DNA of 6,804 bases. Source: Nitrospirales bacterium. Lineage in GTDB: Bacteria; Nitrospirota; Nitrospiria; Nitrospirales; UBA8639. The stretch covers positions 1-6,804 of the forward strand of contig BQIY01000118.1 of the NCBI GenBank assembly GCA_021604265.1. The letters are read 5' to 3'. Every line of letters starts with the position of its first letter. The first letter of the stretch is position 1. The notes under the pieces were generated by a model that searched no databases, was not told the DNA's origin, and saw only the letters and a program-made list of their open reading frames with translations. Positions 1-6,804 of the stretch are shown piece by piece. A program made the translations under genes and the position numbers.

Positions 1-2999
1 TTCGTCTGAAAAAGCAAACGGATGATGAAGTGGGAACCTTGATTGACGGGTTCAATGACATGCTGGAGCAAATTCAGGAACGTGATAAACAGCTACAACA
101 CCATCAAGAGCAATTAGAAGAGCGTGTTCAACGCGCGACTGAAGAGGTGACGCAGCTAGCCAGACGTCAGGAATTGATTTTGGAAACGGCAGGAGAGGGC
201 ATTTACGGAGTCGATCGGGAAGGCAATATTACGTTCGTGAATCCTATGGCGACTCGGTTTCTTGGCTGGGAGGGACCTGAACTTATCGGAAAGCCTGAGC
301 ATTTGATTCAGCCTTTGAGCGAGACTCAGGATGAGCAAGGATTTCAACAAGAACCGCAACTTCGTGATGATCTCTCCATTGAAGAAATGGGTGAAGTCAA
401 ACTCAGTCAGTTTTTCCGAAAGGATGGAACACGCTTCCCCGCCGAATATACACGAACGTCTCTCTACGATGAAGAAAGCGGGATGGGTGGTGCGGTTGTC
501 ACCTTTAAAGATATTTCGACTCGAAAGCGTGCTGAAAAGGCTTTATTGGATAGTGAAGAGCGGTTTCGTAAAATTTTCAGCCATTCCAACGATGCAATTT
601 TTGTGGTTGATCTCAAGGACAATACGATCCTCGAAGCGAATTCCCGTGCGGCCAGTATGCTGGAATATGCAGAAGATGAACTGGTTTCCATGTCGGTTTT
701 CGCCATTCATCCGACTGAAGGGCAGGCATTGTTAGACTTTTTTCACTCTGTTTCACAACGTGGGTACGGCTGGACCGATCAGCTGACCTGTATGACGAAA
801 ATGGGCCATCATTTAATCGCAGAAATTTCCTCATCGATCATCGAAGTGGGAGGGAAAAAATGCATGATTGCTCTGGTTCGGGATATGACAGAACGAAAGC
901 AGCGTGAGGAGCAACTTGCTCGGGTTGCGCAGGAGCTCGAAACAAAAAATCTTGAACTCGGGCAGGCTCGTGACCAAGCCGTCGAAGCGGCACGGTCTAA
1001 GTCGGAATTTCTGGCCACCATGAGTCATGAAATACGGACTCCGATGAATGGGGTGATCGGCATGACCGGACTCTTGCTCGAAACAGAATTAACACGCTCC
1101 CAGAAGTATTATGCTGAGACGGTTCGTAATTCTGGTGAAGCCCTCATGACCATCATTAATGATATCCTTGACTTTTCAAAGATCGAAGCCGGAAAGCTTG
1201 AGTTGGAAATCATCGACTTTGATCTGCAGACTGCTGTGGAAGAAACCTTAGATTTGTTAACTGAAAAGGCGACCAGTAAAGGGTTGGAGGTCTCGTCGTT
1301 TGTGTTTCCTGACGTGCCCTCTGCGGTGCAGGGCGATCCAGGACGGTTACGGCAAGTGTTGCTTAATCTTGTCAGCAATGCGATCAAATTTACTGACTCG
1401 GGAGAGGTTGCCATTCAAGTGTTACGGCTTGATGAAACAGAGACGGATGTGCAACTTCGCGTGCAGGTATCCGACACTGGTATTGGTATCGCACCGGATG
1501 TACAAGGTCGGCTCTTTCAAGCTTTTACCCAAGCGGATAGTTCTACGACCAGAAAATATGGCGGTACCGGATTAGGTCTTGTGATTTGCAAGCGACTGGT
1601 TGAGCTAATGAATGGAACCATCGGGCTCGACAGTCAAGTTGGGCAGGGCAGTGTGTTCTGGTTCACCTTGCGATTACAGAAGCAAGGCCCCTGTCATCAG
1701 ATTTCCCCGGAATCCGAAATCAGTTTTCAGAATTTGAGAATTTGCTGTGTTGACGATCATCCGACCAATCGATACCTTCTTTCGCAATATGCACAAGATT
1801 GGGGAATGGAAGCCGTGACAGCCTCCACTCCTGCCGAAGCACTGGCCGTGTTGCATGCGGGAGTCTCGCGCGGGAAACCTTTTGATCTCGCGATTCTTGA
1901 TTATCAAATGCCTGGGATGGATGGCGTAACCTTAGCCAAAGCCATCAAAGGTGACCCGGCTTTGGCGTTCACGAAACTCATCTTGTTGTCATCGCTAGGG
2001 AAACCTGAGGATCCTGTCGCGTTGTATGAAGGGGGATTTGATGCCTGCCTGAGTAAACCTGTTCGAAAGGCGTGGTTAGAACAGGGAATCGCGACGGTGA
2101 TGAACCTTACTTCCCAAAGATTCGAGCAGGCTCAGCATTCGTCGGAAGGGCATTCGGCTGTTCAGGCATCTGTCCCGAAATTTGCTGCACGGATTCTCGT
2201 GGTTGATGATCAACAGGTCAATCAGCAGTTGGCGATGTTACGGCTTCAAGGGTGGGGGCATCGAGTTGATGTGGTGAATAATGGCAAAGAAGCCATTGAG
2301 TCTGTCTGTCAAATCCCGTATGACCTGATTTTGATGGATTGTCAAATGCCAGAAATGGATGGATATGAGGCCACAAGTGAGATTCGCCGCCGTGAAGCAT
2401 CTCAGCGAAAACAGATGACAAGACATGAGATACGCGAAGGCATGACTCGGATACCCATCATTGCCATGACGGCGAATGCGATGGCGGGAGATCGAGAGAA
2501 ATGTCTGGATATGGGCATGGATGACTATCTTGCGAAACCCATTAAGGCAGGGCAATTGTCTGAGGTGCTGGCCAAATGGCTTCCGACAGACTCGCAAGTC
2601 GAGATTGGCGAGACGGCTCATGAGAGCAGCCCGTCGAATTCAAATAATTTCGAGGCGACTCCTCCCATTGATCAGGCGATGGTGAAAGAATGGCGGACAT
2701 TAGGAGAGACTTCTTTTGTCGTCCGCATGATTGATCAGTGTATTCATGATACAACAGACTGCGTGACACAGCTTCAAGAAGCGGTTGAGCAACAGGATCA
2801 TGATCGCATTGCTGATATGGCACATGTGTTGAAGGGCATGTCACGCAATATGGGAGCTGACCTGCTAGAAGAAATTTGTCAATTTTTTGAGCAAGAAGCG
2901 CGAAATGCTTCTCCGAGGCAATTGACAGAACAATTCACAGCTCTTCAACAAGAGTTTCAGCGGGTCTGTCAAGCCTTTGAACGAGAACGAATACGATAA
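1..2999 (+). CDS. Hybrid sensor histidine kinase with HAMP-PAS-PAS-HisKA-HATPase-REC-REC-HPt, 5'-truncated
   Basis: The reading frame is open to the left edge (codons start at position 3), so the true start and the membrane/sensor part lie outside the window. Residues below are numbered from the GTG at 30. The first visible residues (DDEVGTLIDGFNDML) are the end of a HAMP domain, followed by a coiled coil to about 45. Two PAS domains follow (about 45-165 and 172-290). HisKA carries H333 in MSHEIRTP. The ATPase domain has the N-box (N446/N450), G1 box SDTGIGI (481-487) and G2 box GGTGLGL (511-517). REC1 (about 570-690) has D575/D576, acceptor D624 and K676. REC2 (about 720-850) has D726/D727, acceptor D770, T814 and K836. 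A C-terminal HPt has H932 in AHVLKG. All phosphotransfer residues are present, so a full H-D-H relay of the BarA/ArcB type is expected at the inner membrane, handing phosphate to a separate, unseen response regulator. REC1 has Ser in place of the usual switch Thr (LSS, 653-655). The signal sensed is unknown. Confidence 0.96.
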   Translation, partial: RLKKQTDDEVGTLIDGFNDMLEQIQERDKQLQHHQEQLEERVQRATEEVTQLARRQELILETAGEGIYGVDREGNITFVNPMATRFLGWEGPELIGKPEHLIQPLSETQDEQGFQQEPQLRDDLSIEEMGEVKLSQFFRKDGTRFPAEYTRTSLYDEESGMGGAVVTFKDISTRKRAEKALLDSEERFRKIFSHSNDAIFVVDLKDNTILEANSRAASMLEYAEDELVSMSVFAIHPTEGQALLDFFHSVSQRGYGWTDQLTCMTKMGHHLIAEISSSIIEVGGKKCMIALVRDMTERKQREEQLARVAQELETKNLELGQARDQAVEAARSKSEFLATMSHEIRTPMNGVIGMTGLLLETELTRSQKYYAETVRNSGEALMTIINDILDFSKIEAGKLELEIIDFDLQTAVEETLDLLTEKATSKGLEVSSFVFPDVPSAVQGDPGRLRQVLLNLVSNAIKFTDSGEVAIQVLRLDETETDVQLRVQVSDTGIGIAPDVQGRLFQAFTQADSSTTRKYGGTGLGLVICKRLVELMNGTIGLDSQVGQGSVFWFTLRLQKQGPCHQISPESEISFQNLRICCVDDHPTNRYLLSQYAQDWGMEAVTASTPAEALAVLHAGVSRGKPFDLAILDYQMPGMDGVTLAKAIKGDPALAFTKLILLSSLGKPEDPVALYEGGFDACLSKPVRKAWLEQGIATVMNLTSQRFEQAQHSSEGHSAVQASVPKFAARILVVDDQQVNQQLAMLRLQGWGHRVDVVNNGKEAIESVCQIPYDLILMDCQMPEMDGYEATSEIRRREASQRKQMTRHEIREGMTRIPIIAMTANAMAGDREKCLDMGMDDYLAKPIKAGQLSEVLAKWLPTDSQVEIGETAHESSPSNSNNFEATPPIDQAMVKEWRTLGETSFVVRMIDQCIHDTTDCVTQLQEAVEQQDHDRIADMAHVLKGMSRNMGADLLEEICQFFEQEARNASPRQLTEQFTALQQEFQRVCQAFERERIR

Positions 3000-3178
3000 A
3001 GACTCCCCAAGACGTGAGTGTGGGTAAGCTGGAGAATGTTGCCGCTTCCTTCACCTGTTTCTTCACAATTTTCCCTATTCCTATCACCGTATTTCTTGCC
3101 TGGTTATTGGCTCATTTTGGTGCCAGCATGACAGGTCTCCAAGTACCCCCGCGCAATGACTCAATTCAAACAGGCGGA

Positions 3179-3292
3179 AGTTATAGCCGCCCCTTTGAAC
3201 ATTCGCTTGCACGATATGTGATTGCGTTGTGTACATATAGTCAATTCGGCTGAACCTTCTGCGGTTTCGCTATATTTGAAACGGCTATAACT
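3179..3292. repeat. 11-bp perfect inverted repeat with 92-base spacer
   Basis: AGTTATAGCCG at 3179-3189 is the exact reverse complement of CGGCTATAACT at 3282-3292. The match does not extend outward or inward. It could be a pair of spaced binding half-sites, the base of a long RNA structure, or the remnant of a small mobile element. No transposase is present between the arms and no target duplication was noticed, so the function is unassigned. Confidence 0.5.
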
Positions 3293-3299
3293 CAAGATT

Positions 3300-3310
3300 A
3301 CAGAATCTGT
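3300..3310. promoter_or_regulatory. Short dyad ACAGA-A-TCTGT, possible operator half
   Basis: An 11-base dyad with perfect 5-bp arms around one central base. Its arms (ACAGA/TCTGT) are the same as the outer arms of the larger palindrome at 3341-3356, and the two centres are about 43 bases apart, close to four helical turns. Shared arms plus phased spacing suggest two sites for one DNA-binding protein. A dyad this short can arise by chance, so the call is tentative. Confidence 0.3.
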
Positions 3311-3340
3311 GGCCGAAATCGTCTATGTCATCGTGTACTG

Positions 3341-3356
3341 ACAGAGAGCTCTCTGT
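3341..3356. promoter_or_regulatory. Perfect 16-bp palindrome upstream of the cytochrome operon
   Basis: ACAGAGAGCTCTCTGT is an exact palindrome ending 26 bases before the ATG at 3383. Position and symmetry suit an operator bound by a dimeric regulator, or the site could form a small transcript hairpin (6-bp stem, AGCT loop) followed by only three T residues, which is too weak for a convincing terminator. I do not recognise it as the site of a named regulator. Confidence 0.45.
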
Positions 3357-3382
3357 TTACGTGCCATGAATGCTCAAACATA

Positions 3383-4357
3383 ATGGGAGATGTGTGCTTA
3401 GTGTCCTGTCGCTCTTGCATGAGTCGAACGCGCGGTGCCCTGAATGGTCTGCAACGATTATTCAGATTGAATAGGTTGCGGTACGGTTGCGGATTCCTTT
3501 CTTTTCTTTTTCTCGTCAGTGTTGGGTGTGTGCCAAGCAATCATTCGAAATCATCCGCTCAGCCGCTGGTTCGCAGTGTTGAATCTCCAATAACAAGAAC
3601 GTCATTGTCACCCCAAGGCGTCCCAGGTACGGTTGAACAGCCAAACAAGCTTGATCCTATAGTCCGCACTGAAATTCAGAATCAGGAACCGTCACCAGCG
3701 CTTCTTGCCCAGGGTGAGCGGGTCTATACCAAGCATTGCATGCGATGTCATGGAGAACGAGGCGATGGAACGGGTGAATTGGCCAGTTCCTTAAATCCGC
3801 AACCGACCGACTTTACTGCGGGAGTGTTCAAGTTTCGCAGCACGCTGACCGGGCAACTGCCCACTCGGGGGGATCTGTTTCGAACGATTTCTGTCGGCGT
3901 GGCAGGAACATCGATGTCTGATTATGGAGATTTGCCTGAACCAGACCGTCGAGCCGTTGTGGAATATGTGAGAAGTTTTTCCCCTCGCTTTCAAGAAGAG
4001 CCTGCAGGTGAGCCTATTCTTGCTCCTCCGTCACGATCAGTCACACCAGATGCGGCGCAACGAGGGCAGAAGTTGTATGCACAAATGTATTGTCAGGCAT
4101 GCCATGGAGAAGACGCTCGTGGTGATGGGCCACTGGCCCAATCTCTTTCCGACACAAATGGTCGAAGTCTTCAACCTGCTGATCTCACGAAAACACGGCT
4201 GAAAAGCGGAAAAGGCTCCCATGCGATCTACCGTTCTCTGATGACCGGGTTGGATGGTACGCCGATGCCCTCGTATGGGGATTCTCTCACTCAAGAAGAA
4301 GCTTGGGACCTCGCGCTCTATATCACATCACTTTCACAGTCTGGGGAGGGACCATGA
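3383..4357 (+). CDS. Exported diheme cytochrome c (two tandem class I domains), probable lipoprotein
   Basis: Up to 324 residues. A basic N-terminus and hydrophobic stretch (about 38-48) end in VSVGC, a near-lipobox with C49, so the product is probably lipid-anchored and faces the periplasm. A Ser/Pro-rich linker leads to two cytochrome c domains. The first (about 105-200) has CMRCH (C119, C122, H123) and likely axial Met M178 in GTSMSDYGD. The second (about 223-320) has CQACH (C237, C240, H241) and M295 in GTPMPSYGD. Parallel motifs (HGERGDG/HGEDARGDG, and SM/PM followed by YGD) indicate an internal duplication. Expected role: covalent binding of two haems and one-electron transfer between periplasmic or membrane partners. 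The start is uncertain: ATG 3383 has no good Shine-Dalgarno. GTG 3401 follows GGAGA (3385-3389) at 11 bases, and ATG 3419 or TTG 3467 would give a more typical short signal peptide. It is the first gene of a tight cluster and overlaps the next by 4 bases. The exact electron partners cannot be read from the sequence. Confidence 0.93.
   Translation: MGDVCLVSCRSCMSRTRGALNGLQRLFRLNRLRYGCGFLSFLFLVSVGCVPSNHSKSSAQPLVRSVESPITRTSLSPQGVPGTVEQPNKLDPIVRTEIQNQEPSPALLAQGERVYTKHCMRCHGERGDGTGELASSLNPQPTDFTAGVFKFRSTLTGQLPTRGDLFRTISVGVAGTSMSDYGDLPEPDRRAVVEYVRSFSPRFQEEPAGEPILAPPSRSVTPDAAQRGQKLYAQMYCQACHGEDARGDGPLAQSLSDTNGRSLQPADLTKTRLKSGKGSHAIYRSLMTGLDGTPMPSYGDSLTQEEAWDLALYITSLSQSGEGP
4343..4350 (+). promoter_or_regulatory. 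Strong ribosome binding site for the cupredoxin gene
   Basis: GGGGAGGG lies 3 bases before the ATG at 4354, inside the last codons of the cytochrome gene. It selects ATG 4354 over an in-frame upstream TTG at 4303 and gives a product beginning with a clean signal peptide. The ATGA overlap suggests translational coupling to the cytochrome gene. Confidence 0.75.
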
Positions 4358-5079
4358 AAACACGCTTACCATCTATCGCCATTGCGTTATACCTCTTGTC
4401 AAATATTGCCTATCTGAATGTTGCCATGGCGAAAGAAAGTCAGGCACGCCCAACGTTCACAACGGTAGAAGGACGTATCCTGTTCCGAGGCACTATTCCA
4501 CCAGACAAGACGCTAGCCGTGACACGTGATGCTCAATATTGTGGCACCTCAATACAAGAGCCTCTCGTTGTGCGTGACTCAAATTCGCATGGTATCCAGG
4601 ATGTCATCGTGAGTATTGAAGGAGTTGAGAAGAGCCGAGTGACCTTACCTAAGCAGGCTGCCAGACTTGCCAATCACAAGTGCCGGTTCATTCCTCGCGT
4701 CCAGGCCGCATACAGTGGGAGTCCGTTACAGATTACGAGCGTTGATCCTGTCTTGCACAACACACATATCCATCAAAACGGGAAAACATTTTTAAATGTG
4801 GCCGTCCCGCCGAATAACCGAGCTATTTCAAAACGACTCGCCCGACCTGGAATTCTCGATGTTCATTGTGATGCCCATAAATTTATGGAAGCGTGGGTTC
4901 ATGTCTTCACTCACCCGTTTTTTTCACAGACCGATAAGTCTGGATCGTTCAAGATTAGCGGTGTGCCACCTGGGACGTATCAGCTGAATATTTGGCATCA
5001 GTATTTAGGTGCGCAGTCGCAGACGATTCAGGTTATGAAGACAGATCAACAGATGATTGACGTTGAACTGAAACAATAG
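4354..5079 (+). CDS. Exported cupredoxin-like protein with carboxypeptidase regulatory-like domain
   Basis: 241 residues from ATG 4354. A signal peptide (MKTR, hydrophobic 6-23) is predicted to be cut after AMA (24-26), giving a periplasmic protein. A beta-rich N-terminal part has C63 and C110, which may form a disulphide. The central part resembles plastocyanin/cupredoxin-like proteins, often labelled methylamine utilization or carboxypeptidase regulatory-like proteins in genomes: DPVLHNTHIH (131-140) supplies candidate His ligands, and the later HCDAHKFMEAW (171-181) supplies C172, H175 and M178 as candidate copper ligands. The last 50 residues (THPFF, SGSFKISGVPPGTYQLNIWH) match the carboxypeptidase-regulatory-like beta-sandwich pattern. 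The Cys-x2-His-x2-Met spacing is tighter than in azurin, so type-1 copper binding is inferred, not shown. It sits between a diheme cytochrome and a membrane kinase, suggesting electron or metal exchange with them. The common methylamine label should not be taken as its function. Confidence 0.88.
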   Translation: MKTRLPSIAIALYLLSNIAYLNVAMAKESQARPTFTTVEGRILFRGTIPPDKTLAVTRDAQYCGTSIQEPLVVRDSNSHGIQDVIVSIEGVEKSRVTLPKQAARLANHKCRFIPRVQAAYSGSPLQITSVDPVLHNTHIHQNGKTFLNVAVPPNNRAISKRLARPGILDVHCDAHKFMEAWVHVFTHPFFSQTDKSGSFKISGVPPGTYQLNIWHQYLGAQSQTIQVMKTDQQMIDVELKQ

Positions 5080-5088
5080 GTTCTTTTG

Positions 5089-6804
5089 ATGAGTTTTTCA
5101 AAATTTCGACTCCAGGAATTTATCATGAACAATCCTGAAAAGTGGTTAACGATTGTTCTCTCAACGATCATTGCTCTTTTCATGGGTGTGTATGGAGTCG
5201 TTCAAGTTATTGAGCAACAACAAGAGTTGCAACGTGCATCCAAACAGCGGGGGTTGGCTCTTGCCGAGGGACTGTCTCTGATTGGAGCGACAGCTGTCTT
5301 GGAGAACCTGTTTGTGGTTCAGGAAGCGTTGATGACCCGTGTTCAGCAAGATGAGGAAATTTTAGGCGTGGTGGTCATTGATAGGGACAGTATGGTCGTG
5401 GCCTCCGACCAGCTTGAACAAATTGGACAAATTGTGACATCTCCGGCTCTTCAAGAGTCTTCAGGCCGGGGGATTGCCTCGTTGACTACGCCACATGAAG
5501 GAGTCGATGGAGAGCATCTCATTATTTTCCAACCTCTTCGAGCAAATGATGAACTTGTTGGATGGATTCGCGTTGAACTTTCCCTGAAAAAACAACAGTC
5601 GGCAACCGTGAGTGCGATCGTCAAGCAGATCATGATTAGTCTCTTGGTGCTTCTCCTGGCTATTTATGTCGTGCGAAAAGCCGTTGAAGGGTTATCTCAT
5701 GCTCTAAAATTTAGTGAGGCAAGAAATCGTCAAGTTATTGATACCGCATTGGATGCGGTCGTCGGAATGGATAGCCAGGGTCTCGTCACCGACTGGAATG
5801 CTCAGGCCGAAATAATTTTTGGATGGTCTCGGGAGGAGATATTGGGAAGACGGCTTTCCGAGACGATTATTCCGTTGCAACATCGTCAAGCCCATGACTT
5901 AGGACTCGCACGGTTTCTTGAAACTCAGCAAGGAGCTATTTTAGGCAAACGGGTTGAAATTACGGGCTGTGATAAACAGGGACGTGTTTTTCCTCTTGAA
6001 CTGACTATTTCTCCTTTGCACGCTGCAGATCGAACATGGACGTTTCATGCCTTCATCCGAGATATTACAGAGCGTAAACAGGCAGAGGAAGCCTTACGAC
6101 ATGAAACCGCGATGGTTCAATTGCTCCAGCGGGCGGCGATTTCTGCCAACGAAGCTCACTCTGTCGACGAAGCCTTTCAGGCAATTCTCGACCTTGTTTG
6201 TACGCATACGAAATGGCCAGTTGGACATGTCTATCTGTATAAAAATGAATCTGAAGAAATGCTTGTTCCAACAACGATCTGGCATCTCGACTCTCCAGAG
6301 TTCGACGAGTTTCGAGAAATTTCAGAATGTACTCACTTCACTTCAGGTGTCGGACTGCCAGGGCAGGTTTTGGCCTCACGTCGTGCGGTATGGATTGCCG
6401 ATCTGACTCAAGAGTCAAACTTCTTGAGAGAAGAGATCTCAGAGACGATAGGCGTGAAGGGGGGATTTGCCTTTCCTGTTTCAATCGGAAATCAACTGTT
6501 TGCTGCCTTAGCCTTCTTTTCACAACATGTGGAAGAATCGAATCCGCGGTTATTAGAGGTGATGACGATTATTGGCACACAGCTTGGACGGGTGATCGAA
6601 CGTACTCAGGCTGAAGATCAACTAAAACTGGCCAAAGTCATGGCGGAAGATGGCAGTCGATCTAAATCCGAATTTTTGGCGACGATGAGTCACGAAATCC
6701 GGACGCCGATGAATGGCGTGATCGGGATGACCGGGTTACTGTTAGAGACGACGCTCACGCCGGAACAGCAGCAGTATGCCGACACGGTGCGCAGTTCGGG
6801 CGAA
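5089..6804 (+). CDS. Membrane sensor histidine kinase (TM-sensor-TM-PAS-GAF-HisKA), 3'-truncated by the window
   Basis: The frame stays open for 572 codons to the right edge. TM1 is about residues 19-40 and TM2 about 180-195. Between them lie some 140 periplasmic residues whose pattern ([40 protein letters not shown]) resembles a single Cache/PDC-type sensor. No clear HAMP follows TM2. A PAS domain spans about 210-335 ([13 protein letters not shown] to [13 protein letters not shown]) and a GAF domain about 350-505 ([31 protein letters not shown]). HisKA begins near 522, with phosphorylatable H535 in MSHEIRTP. The ATPase and any receiver domains lie beyond the window. The gene starts 9 bases after the cupredoxin stop, so the two are very likely co-transcribed. 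ATG 5089 has only a weak AGG (5078-5080); in-frame ATG 5125 has a better Shine-Dalgarno and yields [13 protein letters not shown], a typical start for a membrane protein. The ligand is unknown; context suggests a redox or metal cue. Confidence 0.93.
   Translation, partial: MSFSKFRLQEFIMNNPEKWLTIVLSTIIALFMGVYGVVQVIEQQQELQRASKQRGLALAEGLSLIGATAVLENLFVVQEALMTRVQQDEEILGVVVIDRDSMVVASDQLEQIGQIVTSPALQESSGRGIASLTTPHEGVDGEHLIIFQPLRANDELVGWIRVELSLKKQQSATVSAIVKQIMISLLVLLLAIYVVRKAVEGLSHALKFSEARNRQVIDTALDAVVGMDSQGLVTDWNAQAEIIFGWSREEILGRRLSETIIPLQHRQAHDLGLARFLETQQGAILGKRVEITGCDKQGRVFPLELTISPLHAADRTWTFHAFIRDITERKQAEEALRHETAMVQLLQRAAISANEAHSVDEAFQAILDLVCTHTKWPVGHVYLYKNESEEMLVPTTIWHLDSPEFDEFREISECTHFTSGVGLPGQVLASRRAVWIADLTQESNFLREEISETIGVKGGFAFPVSIGNQLFAALAFFSQHVEESNPRLLEVMTIIGTQLGRVIERTQAEDQLKLAKVMAEDGSRSKSEFLATMSHEIRTPMNGVIGMTGLLLETTLTPEQQQYADTVRSSGE
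5114..5118 (+). promoter_or_regulatory. Ribosome binding site supporting the alternative start at 5125
   Basis: AGGAA sits 6 bases before the in-frame ATG at 5125 and is better than the AGG 8 bases before ATG 5089. It would shorten the kinase by 12 residues without affecting TM1. Either start, or both, may be used. Confidence 0.5.
6655..6804 (+). repeat. H-box segment duplicated in the upstream kinase (copy at 990-1139)
   Basis: The last 50 codons of the window align without gaps to positions 990-1139 of the first kinase: 42 of 50 residues are identical by hand count, including 31 in a row (RSKSEF to LLET). Over those 31 codons there are about 19 base differences, all synonymous. This is paralogous homology of the dimerisation/phosphoacceptor domain, not a recent DNA repeat. 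Confidence 0.85.

Larger units (their letters stand above)
3000..3382. other. Intergenic region with several inverted repeats, no convincing gene
   Basis: This 383-base stretch separates the upstream kinase stop from the cytochrome gene. A 79-codon GTG-initiated frame (3014-3253) exists but has no Shine-Dalgarno, no recognisable domain and only a vague hydrophobic patch, so I do not call it a gene. I see no GC-rich hairpin followed by a T-run after the kinase stop, so no intrinsic terminator can be named. No well-matched sigma-70 -35/-10 pair was found: TTGCAC at 3207 and TATATT at 3271 are each plausible alone but not at correct spacing to a partner. The region does contain an 11-bp inverted repeat (3179-3189 with 3282-3292), a small dyad (3300-3310) and a 16-bp palindrome (3341-3356). 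It most likely carries the promoter and control sites of the cytochrome operon. Confidence 0.6.

Noticed and set aside
331..735. 134-codon frame inside the first kinase in another frame
   Set aside because: It lies wholly within the PAS-encoding part of a clear kinase gene and encodes no recognisable domain, so it is a shadow frame.
2238..2621. 127-codon minus-strand frame opposite the second receiver domain
   Set aside because: It is antisense to a well-supported domain, with no ribosome binding site or domain signal of its own.
3014..3253. 79-codon GTG-initiated reading frame in the intergenic region
   Set aside because: It has no Shine-Dalgarno, no recognised motif, and a composition like non-coding sequence. 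The hydrophobic patch (residues about 14-35) alone is not enough to call a membrane peptide.
3207..3291. Sigma-70 promoter elements TTGCAC, TATATT and TATAAC
   Set aside because: No -35/-10 pair with 16-18 base spacing and good matches at both ends could be assembled, so no promoter is claimed.
3341..3360. 16-bp palindrome as an intrinsic terminator
   Set aside because: The stem is short and followed by only three T residues, and it lies more than 300 bases after the kinase stop. An operator is more likely.
4303..4353. Upstream TTG extension of the cupredoxin gene (17 extra residues)
   Set aside because: It would overlap the cytochrome gene by 55 bases and spoil the signal peptide. ATG 4354 has a strong GGGGAGGG site and a clean signal sequence.

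Overview
The window is a bacterial chromosomal segment with all recognisable genes on the + strand. By eye it has mid-range base composition (roughly half G+C). It looks like a Gram-negative environmental bacterium with a large two-component signalling repertoire and a c-type cytochrome electron-transport system. The style of the kinases (multi-PAS/GAF hybrid kinases with a nearly invariant H-box) and the cytochrome/cupredoxin pair would fit Nitrospirota or a similar chemolithotroph. That assignment is inference from general resemblance, not something the sequence proves.

Layout: (1) Positions 1-2999 hold the 3' part of a large membrane hybrid histidine kinase. It enters the window in the last part of a HAMP domain and continues PAS-PAS-HisKA-HATPase-REC-REC-HPt to its stop. 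(2) Positions 3000-3382 are a 383-base stretch with no convincing gene. It carries several inverted repeats, including a perfect 16-bp palindrome just upstream of the next gene. (3) Positions 3383-4357 encode an exported cytochrome c, probably a lipoprotein, with two tandem mono-haem domains. (4) Positions 4354-5079 encode an exported cupredoxin-like protein with a C-terminal carboxypeptidase-regulatory-like beta domain; it overlaps the cytochrome gene by an ATGA junction. (5) From 5089 to the right edge runs the 5' part of a second membrane histidine kinase (TM-periplasmic sensor-TM-PAS-GAF-HisKA), cut off 37 residues after its phosphorylatable histidine.

How they may work together: the cytochrome, cupredoxin and second kinase genes are packed with a 4-base overlap and a 9-base gap, so they are probably one transcription unit. 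The simplest reading is a periplasmic redox or metal relay whose state is reported to the adjacent membrane kinase. The upstream kinase has its own HPt domain and may belong to the same phosphorelay network; its H-box segment and that of the second kinase share 31 consecutive identical residues. No response regulator with an output domain is visible. The functional coupling is inference from gene order and predicted location. No tRNA, rRNA, mobile element, CRISPR array or strong intrinsic terminator was seen.
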